A stretch of 64,000 nt of DNA from Xanthobacter tagetidis (GTDB lineage: Bacteria; Pseudomonadota; Alphaproteobacteria; Rhizobiales; Xanthobacteraceae). Positions 29,541-38,408 of the stretch are shown here, in pieces. The DNA lies in assembly GCF_003667445.1 (NCBI RefSeq), contig NZ_RCTF01000012.1, positions 1-64,000 on the forward strand, given 5' to 3'. Position 1 is the stretch's first letter; each line of letters opens with the position of its first letter. The translations under genes were made by a program, and so were the position numbers. The notes below the pieces were generated by a model that searched no databases, had not been told where the DNA came from, and saw only the letters and a list, made by a program, of their open reading frames with translations.

Positions 29541-29556
29541 CTTGACGGGGGTCAAG
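29541..29556. promoter_or_regulatory. FixK/FNR-like palindrome between phaC and an acyl-CoA dehydrogenase gene
   Basis: CTTGAC-GGGG-GTCAAG, a perfect inverted repeat. It contains TTGAC-N4-GTCAA, which fits the alphaproteobacterial FixK/FNR class consensus TTG(A/C)-N6-(T/G)CAA. It lies 109 bp upstream of the phaC start and 129 bp upstream of the divergent gene. Confidence 0.65.
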
Positions 29557-29684
29557 TGTCCATCCCGCCGGGTCGAAATTATGGCCTGCGCCGCCGGGAC
29601 TTCCCGCCGGGCGCGCGCCGCTTGACAATGCCGGGCGGAGCCGGGAAATGCGCCGGGCCAGAGCGGCGCAGCGGGGAGAACGAG

Positions 29685-30818
29685 ATGACCGAGGAACAGC
29701 GCCTCATCAAGGAGACCGCGGCCGCCTTCGCCCGCGACGTTCTGGCGCCCGGCGCCGCGCGCCGCGACAAGGAGAAGGCGATCGAGCCCGCGGTTCTGAA
29801 GGGCCTCGCGGATCTCGGCTTCCTCGGCATGACGGTGCCCGAGGCCTATGACGGGGCGGGCGCCGACTATGTCAGCTATGCCCATGCCCTCATGGAGGTG
29901 GCCGCCGGCGACGGAGCGGTCTCCACCCTCATGAGCGTCCACAACGCCCCGTTCAACGCCATCCTGGAGCGCTACGGCAGCGACGCCCAGAAGGAGGAGG
30001 TGCTGCGCCCCGCCGCGCGCGGGGAATTCATCGGCGCCTTCGGCCTGACCGAATCCGACGCCGGCTCGGACGCCGGCGCGTTGAAGACCCGCGCCGTGCG
30101 GCGCAACGACCGCTATGTCATCAATGGCGGCAAGGAATTCATCACCTCCGGCAAGATCGGCGGCTGGATCGTGCTGTTCGCCAAGGTGGAGGGCTCGGCC
30201 GCCCGCAACCCCATGACCGCCTTCCTCGTGCCCACCTCGGCGAAGGGCTATGTGGTGGCGAAGGTGGAGGACAAGCTCGGCCAGCGCGCCTCCGACACCT
30301 GCTCGCTGCGCTTCGAGGACCTGGAGGTGCCGGCCGACTACCGCATCGGCGAGGAGGGCGAAGGCTACCGCATCGCTCTGTCGTCGCTGGAGACCGGGCG
30401 CATCGGCATCGCCGCCCAGTCGGTGGGCATGGCGCGCGCGGCCTATGAGGCGGCGGTCGCCTATGCCAAGGAGCGGCGCGCGTTCGGCAAGGCGATCATC
30501 GAGCACCAGGCGCTGGCCTTCCGTCTCGCCGAGATGCGCACGGATCTCGAGGCCGCCACCCAGCTGGTGCTCAATGCGGCGCGGATGAAGGACGACGGCC
30601 TGCCCTGCCTCACCGAGGCGGCGATCGCCAAGCTGTTCGCCTCCGAGGCGGCGGAACGCATCGTCTCGCGCGCGCTCCAGACCTTCGGCGGCTACGGCTA
30701 TCTGGACGACTTCCCGGTGGAGCGCATCTATCGCGACGTGCGCGTGTGCCAGATCTACGAAGGCACCAGCGACATCCAGAAGATCATCATCTCCCGCGCC
30801 ATCGCCGGTTCGGCCTGA
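29685..30818 (+). CDS. Acyl-CoA dehydrogenase
   Basis: A 377-residue FAD-dependent acyl-CoA dehydrogenase. It has the typical FGLTESDAGSDAGALKTRA FAD/substrate segment near residue 117, QSVGMARAAYEAAVAYAKER near residue 245, and the C-terminal RVCQIYEGTSDIQKIIISRAI signature with the catalytic Glu position of short/medium-chain enzymes near residue 363. It catalyses the first oxidation of beta-oxidation; chain length cannot be told by eye. The ATG at 29685 follows a GGGGAGAA site. It shares its upstream region with phaC. Confidence 0.93.
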   Translation: MTEEQRLIKETAAAFARDVLAPGAARRDKEKAIEPAVLKGLADLGFLGMTVPEAYDGAGADYVSYAHALMEVAAGDGAVSTLMSVHNAPFNAILERYGSDAQKEEVLRPAARGEFIGAFGLTESDAGSDAGALKTRAVRRNDRYVINGGKEFITSGKIGGWIVLFAKVEGSAARNPMTAFLVPTSAKGYVVAKVEDKLGQRASDTCSLRFEDLEVPADYRIGEEGEGYRIALSSLETGRIGIAAQSVGMARAAYEAAVAYAKERRAFGKAIIEHQALAFRLAEMRTDLEAATQLVLNAARMKDDGLPCLTEAAIAKLFASEAAERIVSRALQTFGGYGYLDDFPVERIYRDVRVCQIYEGTSDIQKIIISRAIAGSA

Positions 30819-30840
30819 CCGACCGGGCCAGGCGTCGCGC

Positions 30841-31731
30841 TCACAAGGCGCGGCGGACCTTGCTGGCGAAGGCGCCGGCGCGGCGCCGGAACAGCCGGCG
30901 GTGGAGCTTGATCGCCGCCCGCTTCAGCTGGCGCTGGAGGCGCGCCATGGCCTCGTCCAGCCGCGCCTGGCGCTCCTCGCCGAGCGTGCCCGCCGCCGCC
31001 TCCAGCATGGGACGCAGCGTCTCGATGTCCTGGTAGGCGCCGAGCAGGTCGCGCAGGTCCTGGGCGCGGGTGGCGCGCCGGGCGCCGAGCCTGCCGGCCC
31101 GGCCGTCCTCGGCGGCAGCGACGAAGCTCATCTGGTAGCGGTGCGTCACCACGCGCTTGCGCGCCTCGTGCATGTGGTCCGGGCTGTCGAAGCGGGCCCG
31201 CCGCGCCTGGCGGTAGGCGCGGGTGAGGCCTGCCACCACGTCGGCGTCCGCCGCCTCCGCCGCCAGCCCGTCCGCCAGTGCGGCGCGCGCGGCGGTGAGG
31301 AAGTCGGCCAGTTCCGCGCGATGATCCTCGCGCTCGTCGCCCGGCGCCGGATCCTCGCCGATGGCGGCGCGGGCGGCCGCGATGTCGTCCTCGGCGGCGA
31401 GGCCCTCGTCTGCCAGGTGCCGCAGCGCGTCCTGCGCCGCCGCCCGGTCGCGCGCCGCGGAGAGAATGCGCGCGGCGGCGGCGGTGGCGCGCCGCGCGGC
31501 CTTGGCGCGCTCCCCCGGCACGAGCCGCAGCAAGCCGCGATATTCCTTCATCGCCTTGCGGGCGTCGTGCACCATCTTGGTGGGATCGGACAGCTGCGCC
31601 GCCTTCTCCACCTTGGCGAGCACCGCCTCCAGAGCCGACAGCACCTTCGCCCCGTCCGCGTCCGCCTTGGGAGCGAGGTCGCCGGCGGCGGATGGGATTG
31701 CGGGCGCGGCGCCTTCACGCGATCGGATCAT
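30841..31731 (-). CDS. CHAD domain protein
   Basis: A 296-residue all-helical protein very rich in Ala and Arg. CHAD domains have conserved His and charged residues, seen here in MVHDARKAMKEYRGLLRLV near residue 53 and DHMHEARKRVVTHRYQMSFV near residue 185. CHAD proteins bind polyphosphate and some localise to polyphosphate or PHA granules. Being close to phaC fits that, but the link is only by neighbourhood. It is convergent with the acyl-CoA dehydrogenase gene, 22 bp apart. Confidence 0.85.
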   Translation of the reverse strand: MIRSREGAAPAIPSAAGDLAPKADADGAKVLSALEAVLAKVEKAAQLSDPTKMVHDARKAMKEYRGLLRLVPGERAKAARRATAAAARILSAARDRAAAQDALRHLADEGLAAEDDIAAARAAIGEDPAPGDEREDHRAELADFLTAARAALADGLAAEAADADVVAGLTRAYRQARRARFDSPDHMHEARKRVVTHRYQMSFVAAAEDGRAGRLGARRATRAQDLRDLLGAYQDIETLRPMLEAAAGTLGEERQARLDEAMARLQRQLKRAAIKLHRRLFRRRAGAFASKVRRAL

Positions 31732-31777
31732 GGGCCAAGTCTGCCACGCCGCGGCCGGCGCGTCTCCCCCGGAAGGC

Positions 31778-34700
31778 TCAGCGCCCGCCCACCAGGGCCG
31801 GCGGGCGCGGCACGTCGCCGAAGCCTTGGGTCGGCGGCAGCGCGGGTTCGGACGGCAAGGGTGCGGCCGCCGGTGGCGGCGCTGGCTGGGGCCGCGGCTC
31901 GCGGCGCGGCGGCGGGCTCTCGGCCTGGTGCGCCGGACGTGGCGTCTCCGTGACCGGGGGCGGCGCGGGCCGGCGGACCGGGGCCTCCGGCGGCGGCGCG
32001 GTGCCGACGCCGAAGCTCTGGGGCGCGGGGGGCGGGGCCGGCCGGCGCTCGATCGGATCCTGCGCGGGCGAGCGCGCGGCGGCGGGCGGCGGTGCGGCCG
32101 CCGGGAGTTGAGGACGGGCCGGGGGCGGCGCCGCCTGGACCGGCGGCGACACGGGTGGTGCCGTCACGGGCGTCGGCGCGACCGGGCGCGGCGCGGCGGG
32201 TGCAGCGCTCTGTGCAGGGGCAGGGGCCGGCGGCATGGCGGATTGCGGCGTAGCGGCTTGGGGGACGATCGGCTGGGGCGCTGACGGAATTGCCGGACGC
32301 GCAACGGCCGGCGCCGGCGCGGCAGGTTGCTGCACGGCCGGAGTCTGGACCATCGGCGGCTGCACCGGGGCGGCCTGCACGGGTGGCGGGGCGACCACCG
32401 GCGCGGGCGCCCGCGTGATCGGGGCCGCGGGGGCGGGAGGCGGCGGAGCCGCTGCCGGCGCGGCGGGCACCGGCGCCGGACGGGCCGGCACGGCGGCAGG
32501 CAGAGGCGGCGTCTGGGCCGGCGGCGTCACCGGCATCACGGCCGCCGGGAGGGAAGGCTGCGCCGGCACGCCGGCGCGCTCCTGCTCCAGCCGGCGGGTC
32601 TCGCGCTCGATGGCGCGCAGGGCGATGACGCTGGTGAGGCCGGTCGCCGTCACCCGGCGCTGGGGATTGGCCACCGGGCCGCGCCAGGCGATCTGCGCGC
32701 CGGGGATGCCGCCCGCCACCTCCGCGCCTTCGAGGCCGATCTGCGCCTCCAGCGCGAGCCGGGCGAGGTCGAGGCTGCCGTCGAGGGTGACGTTGACCCC
32801 CTGGGCGGAGGCGCGCACCGGGGAGGTGCGCGCGACGCCGTTCACCACCGCGAGCGTGGTCTCGGCCGCGGGAAGGGACAGCGGCGCCCGGCCGAGCGCG
32901 CGCTCCAGCATCTGGGCGACACGGCGCTCGTCGGGCGGCGGCTGGAGCGCATCGGTCTCAGCGAGCGCTGTGGCGAGCGCGCCGGGATCGGTGCCGTCGA
33001 TGCCGAGCCGGGCGACCTTCAGCGTGCCCTGGCCCGCCAGCGACTGGACCAGCGCTCCGACCGAGCGCCCGCTGCCGCCGAGATCGAGGGCGAGCGACAC
33101 CTTGCCGGTGGGCGGCGTGCGGGTGCCGGCGGGCCCGGCGAGGGCGGCGGCGTCCACTGAGTCGAGCACGAGGCGGCCCTCGGCGGCGACGGCGTCGCCC
33201 TCGTGGCGCAGCTTCAGCCGCGCGCCAATCTGGCCGCCGCCCAGCGTTCCCGTCAGGTCGCGCACCTCGATTCCGCTCGCGTCGGTGACGACGCGCATGC
33301 GCGTGCCGGTGGCGCTATAGGGGCCGACGAGGGCGAGGCGGTCGGCCGCAAGCTCGATGTCCACGGCGGCATTGGCGATGGCGGGCGGCTGGAGGCGGCC
33401 GCCGGCCCAGATCGCGCCGGCCTCCGGAAGCGGTGCGCGGGCGCCCAGCAAAGCGAGGACGCGCGGCAGGGACAGCGCGTCGAAGGCGAGCCGCCCGCCG
33501 AGCCGGGGCGCGGCGCCGAGCGCCAGCGCCACGCTGCCGGAGAGCGGTGCGCCGGCGAGCGAGCCCGAGAGATCCTGGAGCTGGAAGGCGTCGTTCTGGC
33601 GCGCCAGCCCGAAGGCGAGCGCCACGGGCGCCGGGCCGTCGGCGGCGGCCGCCACCTGCGGCAGCAGGCGGCCGAGGTCGCCGCCGTCCACCCGCATGGC
33701 GAGGCGCGGCGAAACGGAGCCGTCGGTGCCGAGAAGTGCCGTGCCGTCGCCGCTGAAATTGAGCCCGGCGACGGAGAGCCGGCCGCGCACGCGATACTGC
33801 CCGTCGGTGAGCGGATCGGCGGTGAACTGGCCGGAGGCCGGCCCGAGCCGCGGGCCGAGCCCTTCGGCGCCGAGCGCGGTCAGCATCCGCCCGGCATCGC
33901 TCGCGTCCGCCTTGACGGTGACGCTCATGGGCACGCCCTGCGAGGGCCGCTGGAAGGTCACGGTGCCGGAGAGCAGGCCGAGCGTGCCTTCGGCCGAGAC
34001 CGAGCGGCCGCCCCCCTGCGACCAGACCGCGGCGCTGGTGAGCTTCACCGGCCCGGCCACCGGCAGGAGGCGCGCGAGCACGTCGGCGGGGGCGTCGCCC
34101 ACCACGAGGCGCACCACCGGCACGAGACCGTCGGCCTTGGCGCCGGTCACGGCAAGGTTCAGCTCGCCGCGCGGGACGGTGGAGAAGTTCTCCATCCAGC
34201 CGGCGCCGTCGAGCCTCATGCCGCCGAGATCGTCCACCCTGAGGCGCGAGACCCGCCAGTTGCCGCCGGTGGCGGCGGCGTCGATCTGGAGGCCGCGCGC
34301 CGGCAGGCCGGACAAAGTGAGGTTCTGGCCCTTCAGGGTGAGCTTGGCGTCGGCGCCGCCGCCGGTGCTCATCGCGGCGGTGCGCAAGGCGGCGATGAGC
34401 GGGTCAAGCTCGAAGCCGTCCATCGCAAGGTCGAGTTCAAGGCGCGGCGCCGGCCCGTCGAGCCCTGCAGCGGCGTTGCCGGTGACGCGGCTCTGCCCGA
34501 ACGCGCCGTCGATGCGCTGGAGCGCGATGCGGCGCGGCGCCAGCTCGAAATGCCCGGCGATGCGGGCAGGGCCCTTGATCGCGGCGGCGTAGTCGCGCGG
34601 CAGGCCGGCGGCGGCCCAGCGCAGGAAGGCGGCCGGGTCGTCGGCGGTGAACTGGGCCTCGCCGCTCAGCTCGGCGTCGCCGAGGGGGCCGGTCTGGGAG

Positions 34701-35953
34701 CCATCCCTTGCGGCGCCCGGCGCGGCGGCGCGCATGGGCACATTGGACAGGCGCAGCGATGCCGCGCCGGGCAGCTGCGCCTCCGCCGTGTCGATGCGCC
34801 AGCCGGCGGGGCTGCCGGAGACGTCGGCGCGGGCGTCGCGCACCAGCGTGCCGCCGAGCATCAGCTGGTCCACCGCCACGCCGATGCGGGACGCCGCCTG
34901 CGGCGCCGGCAGCTGCGCGAACACGCCGAGGAAGCGCGCGAAGGCCGAGAGCGGGCTCGCGCCCGGGTCGGTGTCCGCGGAGCCGGCATTGGCCTTGGCC
35001 CCGTCCGGGCCGCGGCTGAGCGCGTCGAGATCGAGGCTGCGCCCGTTCAGCACCGCATCGAGCCCGGCGGAGCGGCCGAGGGACAGGCGCGCCGAGCCGG
35101 TGAGCTGCGGCGGCACCGATCCGCCGCCGAACGCGAGGTCGAGGGTGGTCGCCACCACCGCCTCCGGGGTGGCGCGGACCTGGCCGGACAGCTGCCACGC
35201 CTCCAGCCCGCCCTGGCCGCCGCTCTGGCCGCGCCGGACAAGGGCGGCGCGGCCCTCGTAGCGCGGCTTGCCGGCGTCGAAGCCGAGCGCGCCGTCGAGG
35301 TCGAGGGCGAACGGGCTGGTACGCCCGTCGAGCACCACGCGCAGGCGGCCGGTGCCGTCCGCCCCCGCCGTGCCCAGAGTGGAGCGCAGGCCGAAGCGGG
35401 CGCCGGACGCCTCCACCTCGCCGTCGAGCCGGAACGGGCCGGCGAGCGAGCGCGCCTCGCCGCGCAGGTCGAGGTCGGTGAGGGTGACGGTGCGGTCCGC
35501 GGCACGGTCGAGCAGATCGAGCGAGCCGTTGGCGATCTCGAACCGGGCGATGGAGAGATGAGCCGGGCGCGCGGCGCCGGTGGGCAGCGCGAAGCGGCCG
35601 GCGGAATCGAGCACCAGGCGCATCTGCGGACGCTCCAGCGCGACGCCGGTCGCCTCCACTTCGCCGCGCATCAGGGCGCCGAGGGAGAGTTCGGCGCGCA
35701 GCTCCTTCACGGTGCCGCCGGTGGACACCACGTCGCCCAGCGTCACGTCGCGCAGGACAATGCGCGGGGCGGGCAGGATCTGGGCTTCGATCGGCCCGCG
35801 GATCACCACCGGCAGGCCGATGGCGTGGCCGATCTCGCTCTCGAACGTGCCGCGCCAGGCGTTCCAGTCCACCACGTAGGGCGCCGCGAACGCGCCGCCG
35901 ATGGCGAGGATGACCGCCGAGGCGAGCCCAATCAGGATGCCCTGCACACCCAC
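31778..35953 (-). CDS. Giant AsmA-family outer-envelope protein with Pro/Ala-rich tail
   Basis: A 1391-residue protein. The N-terminal membrane anchor (residues 4-27, ILIGLASAVILAIGGAFAAP) and the following YVVDWNAWRGTFESEIGHAIG are typical of AsmA. Long stretches of beta-rich AsmA repeat follow to about residue 1120, including the C-terminal AsmA_2-like part (DALQPPPDERRVAQMLERAL). The last ~265 residues are a Pro/Ala-rich disordered tail (ERAGVPAQPSLPAAVMPVTP onward). AsmA proteins resemble VPS13-like lipid carriers that bridge inner and outer membranes. The tail position is unusual because it would lie on the outer-membrane side. Confidence 0.88.
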   Translation of the reverse strand: MGVQGILIGLASAVILAIGGAFAAPYVVDWNAWRGTFESEIGHAIGLPVVIRGPIEAQILPAPRIVLRDVTLGDVVSTGGTVKELRAELSLGALMRGEVEATGVALERPQMRLVLDSAGRFALPTGAARPAHLSIARFEIANGSLDLLDRAADRTVTLTDLDLRGEARSLAGPFRLDGEVEASGARFGLRSTLGTAGADGTGRLRVVLDGRTSPFALDLDGALGFDAGKPRYEGRAALVRRGQSGGQGGLEAWQLSGQVRATPEAVVATTLDLAFGGGSVPPQLTGSARLSLGRSAGLDAVLNGRSLDLDALSRGPDGAKANAGSADTDPGASPLSAFARFLGVFAQLPAPQAASRIGVAVDQLMLGGTLVRDARADVSGSPAGWRIDTAEAQLPGAASLRLSNVPMRAAAPGAARDGSQTGPLGDAELSGEAQFTADDPAAFLRWAAAGLPRDYAAAIKGPARIAGHFELAPRRIALQRIDGAFGQSRVTGNAAAGLDGPAPRLELDLAMDGFELDPLIAALRTAAMSTGGGADAKLTLKGQNLTLSGLPARGLQIDAAATGGNWRVSRLRVDDLGGMRLDGAGWMENFSTVPRGELNLAVTGAKADGLVPVVRLVVGDAPADVLARLLPVAGPVKLTSAAVWSQGGGRSVSAEGTLGLLSGTVTFQRPSQGVPMSVTVKADASDAGRMLTALGAEGLGPRLGPASGQFTADPLTDGQYRVRGRLSVAGLNFSGDGTALLGTDGSVSPRLAMRVDGGDLGRLLPQVAAAADGPAPVALAFGLARQNDAFQLQDLSGSLAGAPLSGSVALALGAAPRLGGRLAFDALSLPRVLALLGARAPLPEAGAIWAGGRLQPPAIANAAVDIELAADRLALVGPYSATGTRMRVVTDASGIEVRDLTGTLGGGQIGARLKLRHEGDAVAAEGRLVLDSVDAAALAGPAGTRTPPTGKVSLALDLGGSGRSVGALVQSLAGQGTLKVARLGIDGTDPGALATALAETDALQPPPDERRVAQMLERALGRAPLSLPAAETTLAVVNGVARTSPVRASAQGVNVTLDGSLDLARLALEAQIGLEGAEVAGGIPGAQIAWRGPVANPQRRVTATGLTSVIALRAIERETRRLEQERAGVPAQPSLPAAVMPVTPPAQTPPLPAAVPARPAPVPAAPAAAPPPPAPAAPITRAPAPVVAPPPVQAAPVQPPMVQTPAVQQPAAPAPAVARPAIPSAPQPIVPQAATPQSAMPPAPAPAQSAAPAAPRPVAPTPVTAPPVSPPVQAAPPPARPQLPAAAPPPAAARSPAQDPIERRPAPPPAPQSFGVGTAPPPEAPVRRPAPPPVTETPRPAHQAESPPPRREPRPQPAPPPAAAPLPSEPALPPTQGFGDVPRPPALVGGR

Positions 35954-36014
35954 ACTCCCGAAAATGTCGCGCGCCGCAGCGCGGCGCGACGTCCCGTATG
36001 CCGGGCGATTGCGA

Positions 36015-37427
36015 TCAGATCGCGACGATCTTGCCCGGGTTCATGATGTTGTCGGGGTCGAGCGTGCGCTTGATGGCGCGCATCACGTCGAGCGCCGCCT
36101 CGCCGTGCTCGGCCGCCATGTAGCCCATCTTGCCCTGGCCGATGCCGTGCTCGCCGGTGCAGGTGCCGCCCATGGCGAGCGCGCGGGCGACGAGGCGCTT
36201 CATGTAGTGATGGGCCTTCTCCACGTCCGCCGGGTCGTCGTGGTCCACCATCAGCGTGGTGTGGAAGTTGCCGTCGCCCACATGGCCGACGATGGGGGCG
36301 ACGAGGCCCATTTCCTCGATGTCGCGCTTGGTCTCCATGACGCATTCGGCGAGCCGCGAGATCGGCACGCACACGTCGGTGGCCACCGCCTTGGCGCCGG
36401 GGCGCAGCGGCAGCGCCGACCAGTAGGCGTCGTGGCGCGCCTGCCAGAGCTTCGTGCGCTCCTCGGGCTTGACCGCGAAGGCGGCGGGCCCGCCGCCGAA
36501 CTCGGCGGCGATGGTGCCGAAGCGGTCCGCCTGCTCGTGCACGCTGGCCTCGGTGCCGTGGAATTCCAGGAACAGGGTCGGCGTCTCGGCGAGCGCGAGC
36601 TTGGCATAGGCGTTGGAGGCGCGAACCTGCACCTCGTCGAGCAGCTCGATGCGCGCCACCGGGATGCCGCACTGGATGGTCATGATGACCGCATTGCACG
36701 CCGCCTCGATGGACGGGAACGGGCAGACCGCCGCCGAGATCGCCTCGGGGATGCCGTAGAGCTTGAGCGTGATGCCGGTGACGATGCCGAGCGTGCCTTC
36801 CGCTCCCACATAGAGCCGGGTGAGGTCGTAGCCGGCCGAGGACTTGCGGGCGCGCGTCGCGGTGGTGATGAGCTCGCCCGAGGGCGTGACCACGTCGAGC
36901 GAGAGCACGTTGTCCTTCATGGTGCCGTAGCGCACCGCGTTGGTGCCCGAGGCGCGGGTGGACACCATGCCGCCCAGCGAGGCGTCGGCGCCGGGATCGA
37001 TCGGGAAGAACAGGCCTTGGTCGCGCAGTTCCTCGTTGAGCCGCTTGCGGGTGACGCCGGGCTCGATGACGCAGTCGAGGTCCTCGGAATTGACGGCGAC
37101 GATGCGGTTCATGCGCGAGAGGTCGATGCACACGCCGCCGAACGGGGCGTTGACCTGGCCCTCCAGCGAGGTGCCCGCGCCCCACGGGATCACCGGCACC
37201 TTGTGCGCGGCGCAGATGCGGACCGCCTGCTGCACGTCGGCGACGGTCTCGGCGAACACGACCACGTCCGCGGGCTCGTTCGGCAGATAGGTGGTGACAT
37301 TGGCATGCTGAGACCGGATGACGGCATTTGTCACGATCTTGTGATCAAGCGTCGATTTCAGTTCCTGCGTGGCCAGGGCGACACGCTCCGCCGAGGGAGA
37401 ATCGGATTTCGCGGATGCAACAAGCAT
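36015..37427 (-). CDS. FAD-linked D-lactate dehydrogenase (cytochrome) / GlcD-like oxidase
   Basis: A 470-residue flavoprotein of the VAO family. The FAD-binding PP-loop is seen in PVIPWGAGTSLEGQVNAP near residue 80, GADASLGGMVSTRASGTNAV near residue 146, and GAEGTLGIVTGITLKLYG near residue 207. The C-terminal signature GTCTGEHGIGQGKMGYM near residue 435 is typical of D-lactate dehydrogenase (cytochrome) and GlcD. It oxidises D-lactate or a related 2-hydroxy acid and passes electrons to the respiratory chain. It has no obvious glcE/glcF partner here, which favours D-lactate dehydrogenase. The start at 37427 begins MLVASAKSDSPSAERV. Confidence 0.9.
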   Translation of the reverse strand: MLVASAKSDSPSAERVALATQELKSTLDHKIVTNAVIRSQHANVTTYLPNEPADVVVFAETVADVQQAVRICAAHKVPVIPWGAGTSLEGQVNAPFGGVCIDLSRMNRIVAVNSEDLDCVIEPGVTRKRLNEELRDQGLFFPIDPGADASLGGMVSTRASGTNAVRYGTMKDNVLSLDVVTPSGELITTATRARKSSAGYDLTRLYVGAEGTLGIVTGITLKLYGIPEAISAAVCPFPSIEAACNAVIMTIQCGIPVARIELLDEVQVRASNAYAKLALAETPTLFLEFHGTEASVHEQADRFGTIAAEFGGGPAAFAVKPEERTKLWQARHDAYWSALPLRPGAKAVATDVCVPISRLAECVMETKRDIEEMGLVAPIVGHVGDGNFHTTLMVDHDDPADVEKAHHYMKRLVARALAMGGTCTGEHGIGQGKMGYMAAEHGEAALDVMRAIKRTLDPDNIMNPGKIVAI

Positions 37428-37648
37428 TTACGATTCCTTAACTTGTATCCGTGAGGGATTAGGGTCGGACAGGGACACGAGATCGGCGAGGCGGTAAAAT
37501 CGACGGGACCGGAACCGTTTTTCCTTGACAGTGCTTTTTCTGATTCGCGCCCGGCGCCTGCTTCGCATGATTTCAGGCGTGACGAATGCCTGTTGTGTCG
37601 GCACACTGAATAACAATCGAGCAAACTTCCTGCCACAGGCGGCTCGCC

Positions 37649-38161
37649 ATGTTACACCGGATCGACTTCGAACCCGTGTTCTTCGCTCCCTTCGTCTCCT
37701 CCGCCATGAAGGTCGAGCGCGAGTGGATCGACTATAACGGCCATCTGAACATGGCCTATTACAATCTCTTGTTCGACCGTGCGGTGGACGAGGCATCCCA
37801 GCTGCTCGGCCTCGGTCCCGACTACGCCGAGACCTGCGGCGCCTCCTTCTTCACCGCCGAAGCGCATGTGCGCTACCTGCGCGAATTGAAGCCGGAAAGC
37901 CCGGTTCGCGTCACCCTTCGGCTCGTCGACTACGACGACAAGCGCCTGCACCTTTTCCAGACGCTGCATCATGCCATCGAAGGGTGGGAGTCCGCCACCT
38001 GCGAGCAGGTGGCGATCCACGTCGACCTTGCGTCCCGCCGCGCGGTTCCCTTCCCGGACGACGTGCTGGCCCTCGTGGCCACCATGCGCGCTGCCCATGC
38101 GGCATTGCCGCGGCCCGAGGGCCTCGGGCGCTCGGTGGCCATGGCTGCGCGGGCGTCCTGA
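37649..38161 (+). CDS. Hotdog-fold acyl-CoA thioesterase
   Basis: A 170-residue protein of the 4-hydroxybenzoyl-CoA thioesterase group, similar to carnitinyl-CoA-type thioesterases of proteobacteria. The catalytic segment is VEREWIDYNGHLNMAYYNLLFD, with the active Asp in D-Y-N-G-H-L-N near residue 29. It is followed by the hotdog helix and FTAEAHVRYLRELKPESPVRV. The substrate is unknown. A TTGACA-like element about 120 bp upstream (37525-37530) may be its -35 box. Confidence 0.85.
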   Translation: MLHRIDFEPVFFAPFVSSAMKVEREWIDYNGHLNMAYYNLLFDRAVDEASQLLGLGPDYAETCGASFFTAEAHVRYLRELKPESPVRVTLRLVDYDDKRLHLFQTLHHAIEGWESATCEQVAIHVDLASRRAVPFPDDVLALVATMRAAHAALPRPEGLGRSVAMAARAS

Positions 38162-38173
38162 GCGCACCGCCTG

Positions 38174-38195
38174 AGGCGCCGTATCGCCGGCGCCT
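38174..38195 (+). terminator. Hairpin after the thioesterase gene
   Basis: AGGCGCCG (38174-38181) pairs with CGGCGCCT (38188-38195) over a 6-nt loop, 13 bp past the stop codon. It is followed by TCGCTG rather than a T-tract. Confidence 0.5.
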
Positions 38196-38246
38196 TCGCT
38201 GCCTGGCCGCGCCCCGGACCCTCCGGTGCGTGCAGGTCGGGTGCGG

Positions 38247-38364
38247 GTGCAAATTGCACAGACATTAGTCAGCTTCCAAATCCGCCTGCATTGCGCGCAA
38301 TGCAGGGCAGTCATGCTGACCTATCCATTCTCTCCTGCTGCAGTGCGGCATATATTGCACTGCA
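38247..38364. promoter_or_regulatory. Cluster of three TGCA-type palindromes upstream of a 59-residue gene
   Basis: Three inverted repeats share TTGCAC/TGCAAT cores. GTGCAAATTGCAC is at 38247-38259. A perfect 22-bp palindrome with arm CCTGCATTGCG is at 38285-38306. TGCAGTGC and GCACTGCA, 10 bp apart, are at 38339-38364. They end 45 bp before the small gene's ATG, so they cover its promoter. They look like operators of one regulator. Confidence 0.65.
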
Positions 38365-38408
38365 TCGCGGTCGCAGCTTCACCTCGACCGCCGCAGCAGG
38401 AGGCCTCC

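Noticed and set aside
27540-29684. Long plus-strand open frame opposite phaC running into the acyl-CoA dehydrogenase frame
   Set aside because: The frame is open by composition only; homology starts at 29685 with a ribosome-binding site, and the phaC catalytic motifs lie on the other strand.
33203-36046. 947-codon plus-strand frame opposite the AsmA gene
   Set aside because: Compositional shadow rich in Arg, Gly, Ala and His with no motif; the AsmA frame has a membrane anchor and family pattern.
38247-38364. Reading the palindromes as PhaR (PHB regulator) sites of the type CTGC-N3-4-GCAG
   Set aside because: The spacing does not fit: the CTGC/GCAG ends of the main palindrome are 12 bp apart, and the gene is not a recognisable phasin.
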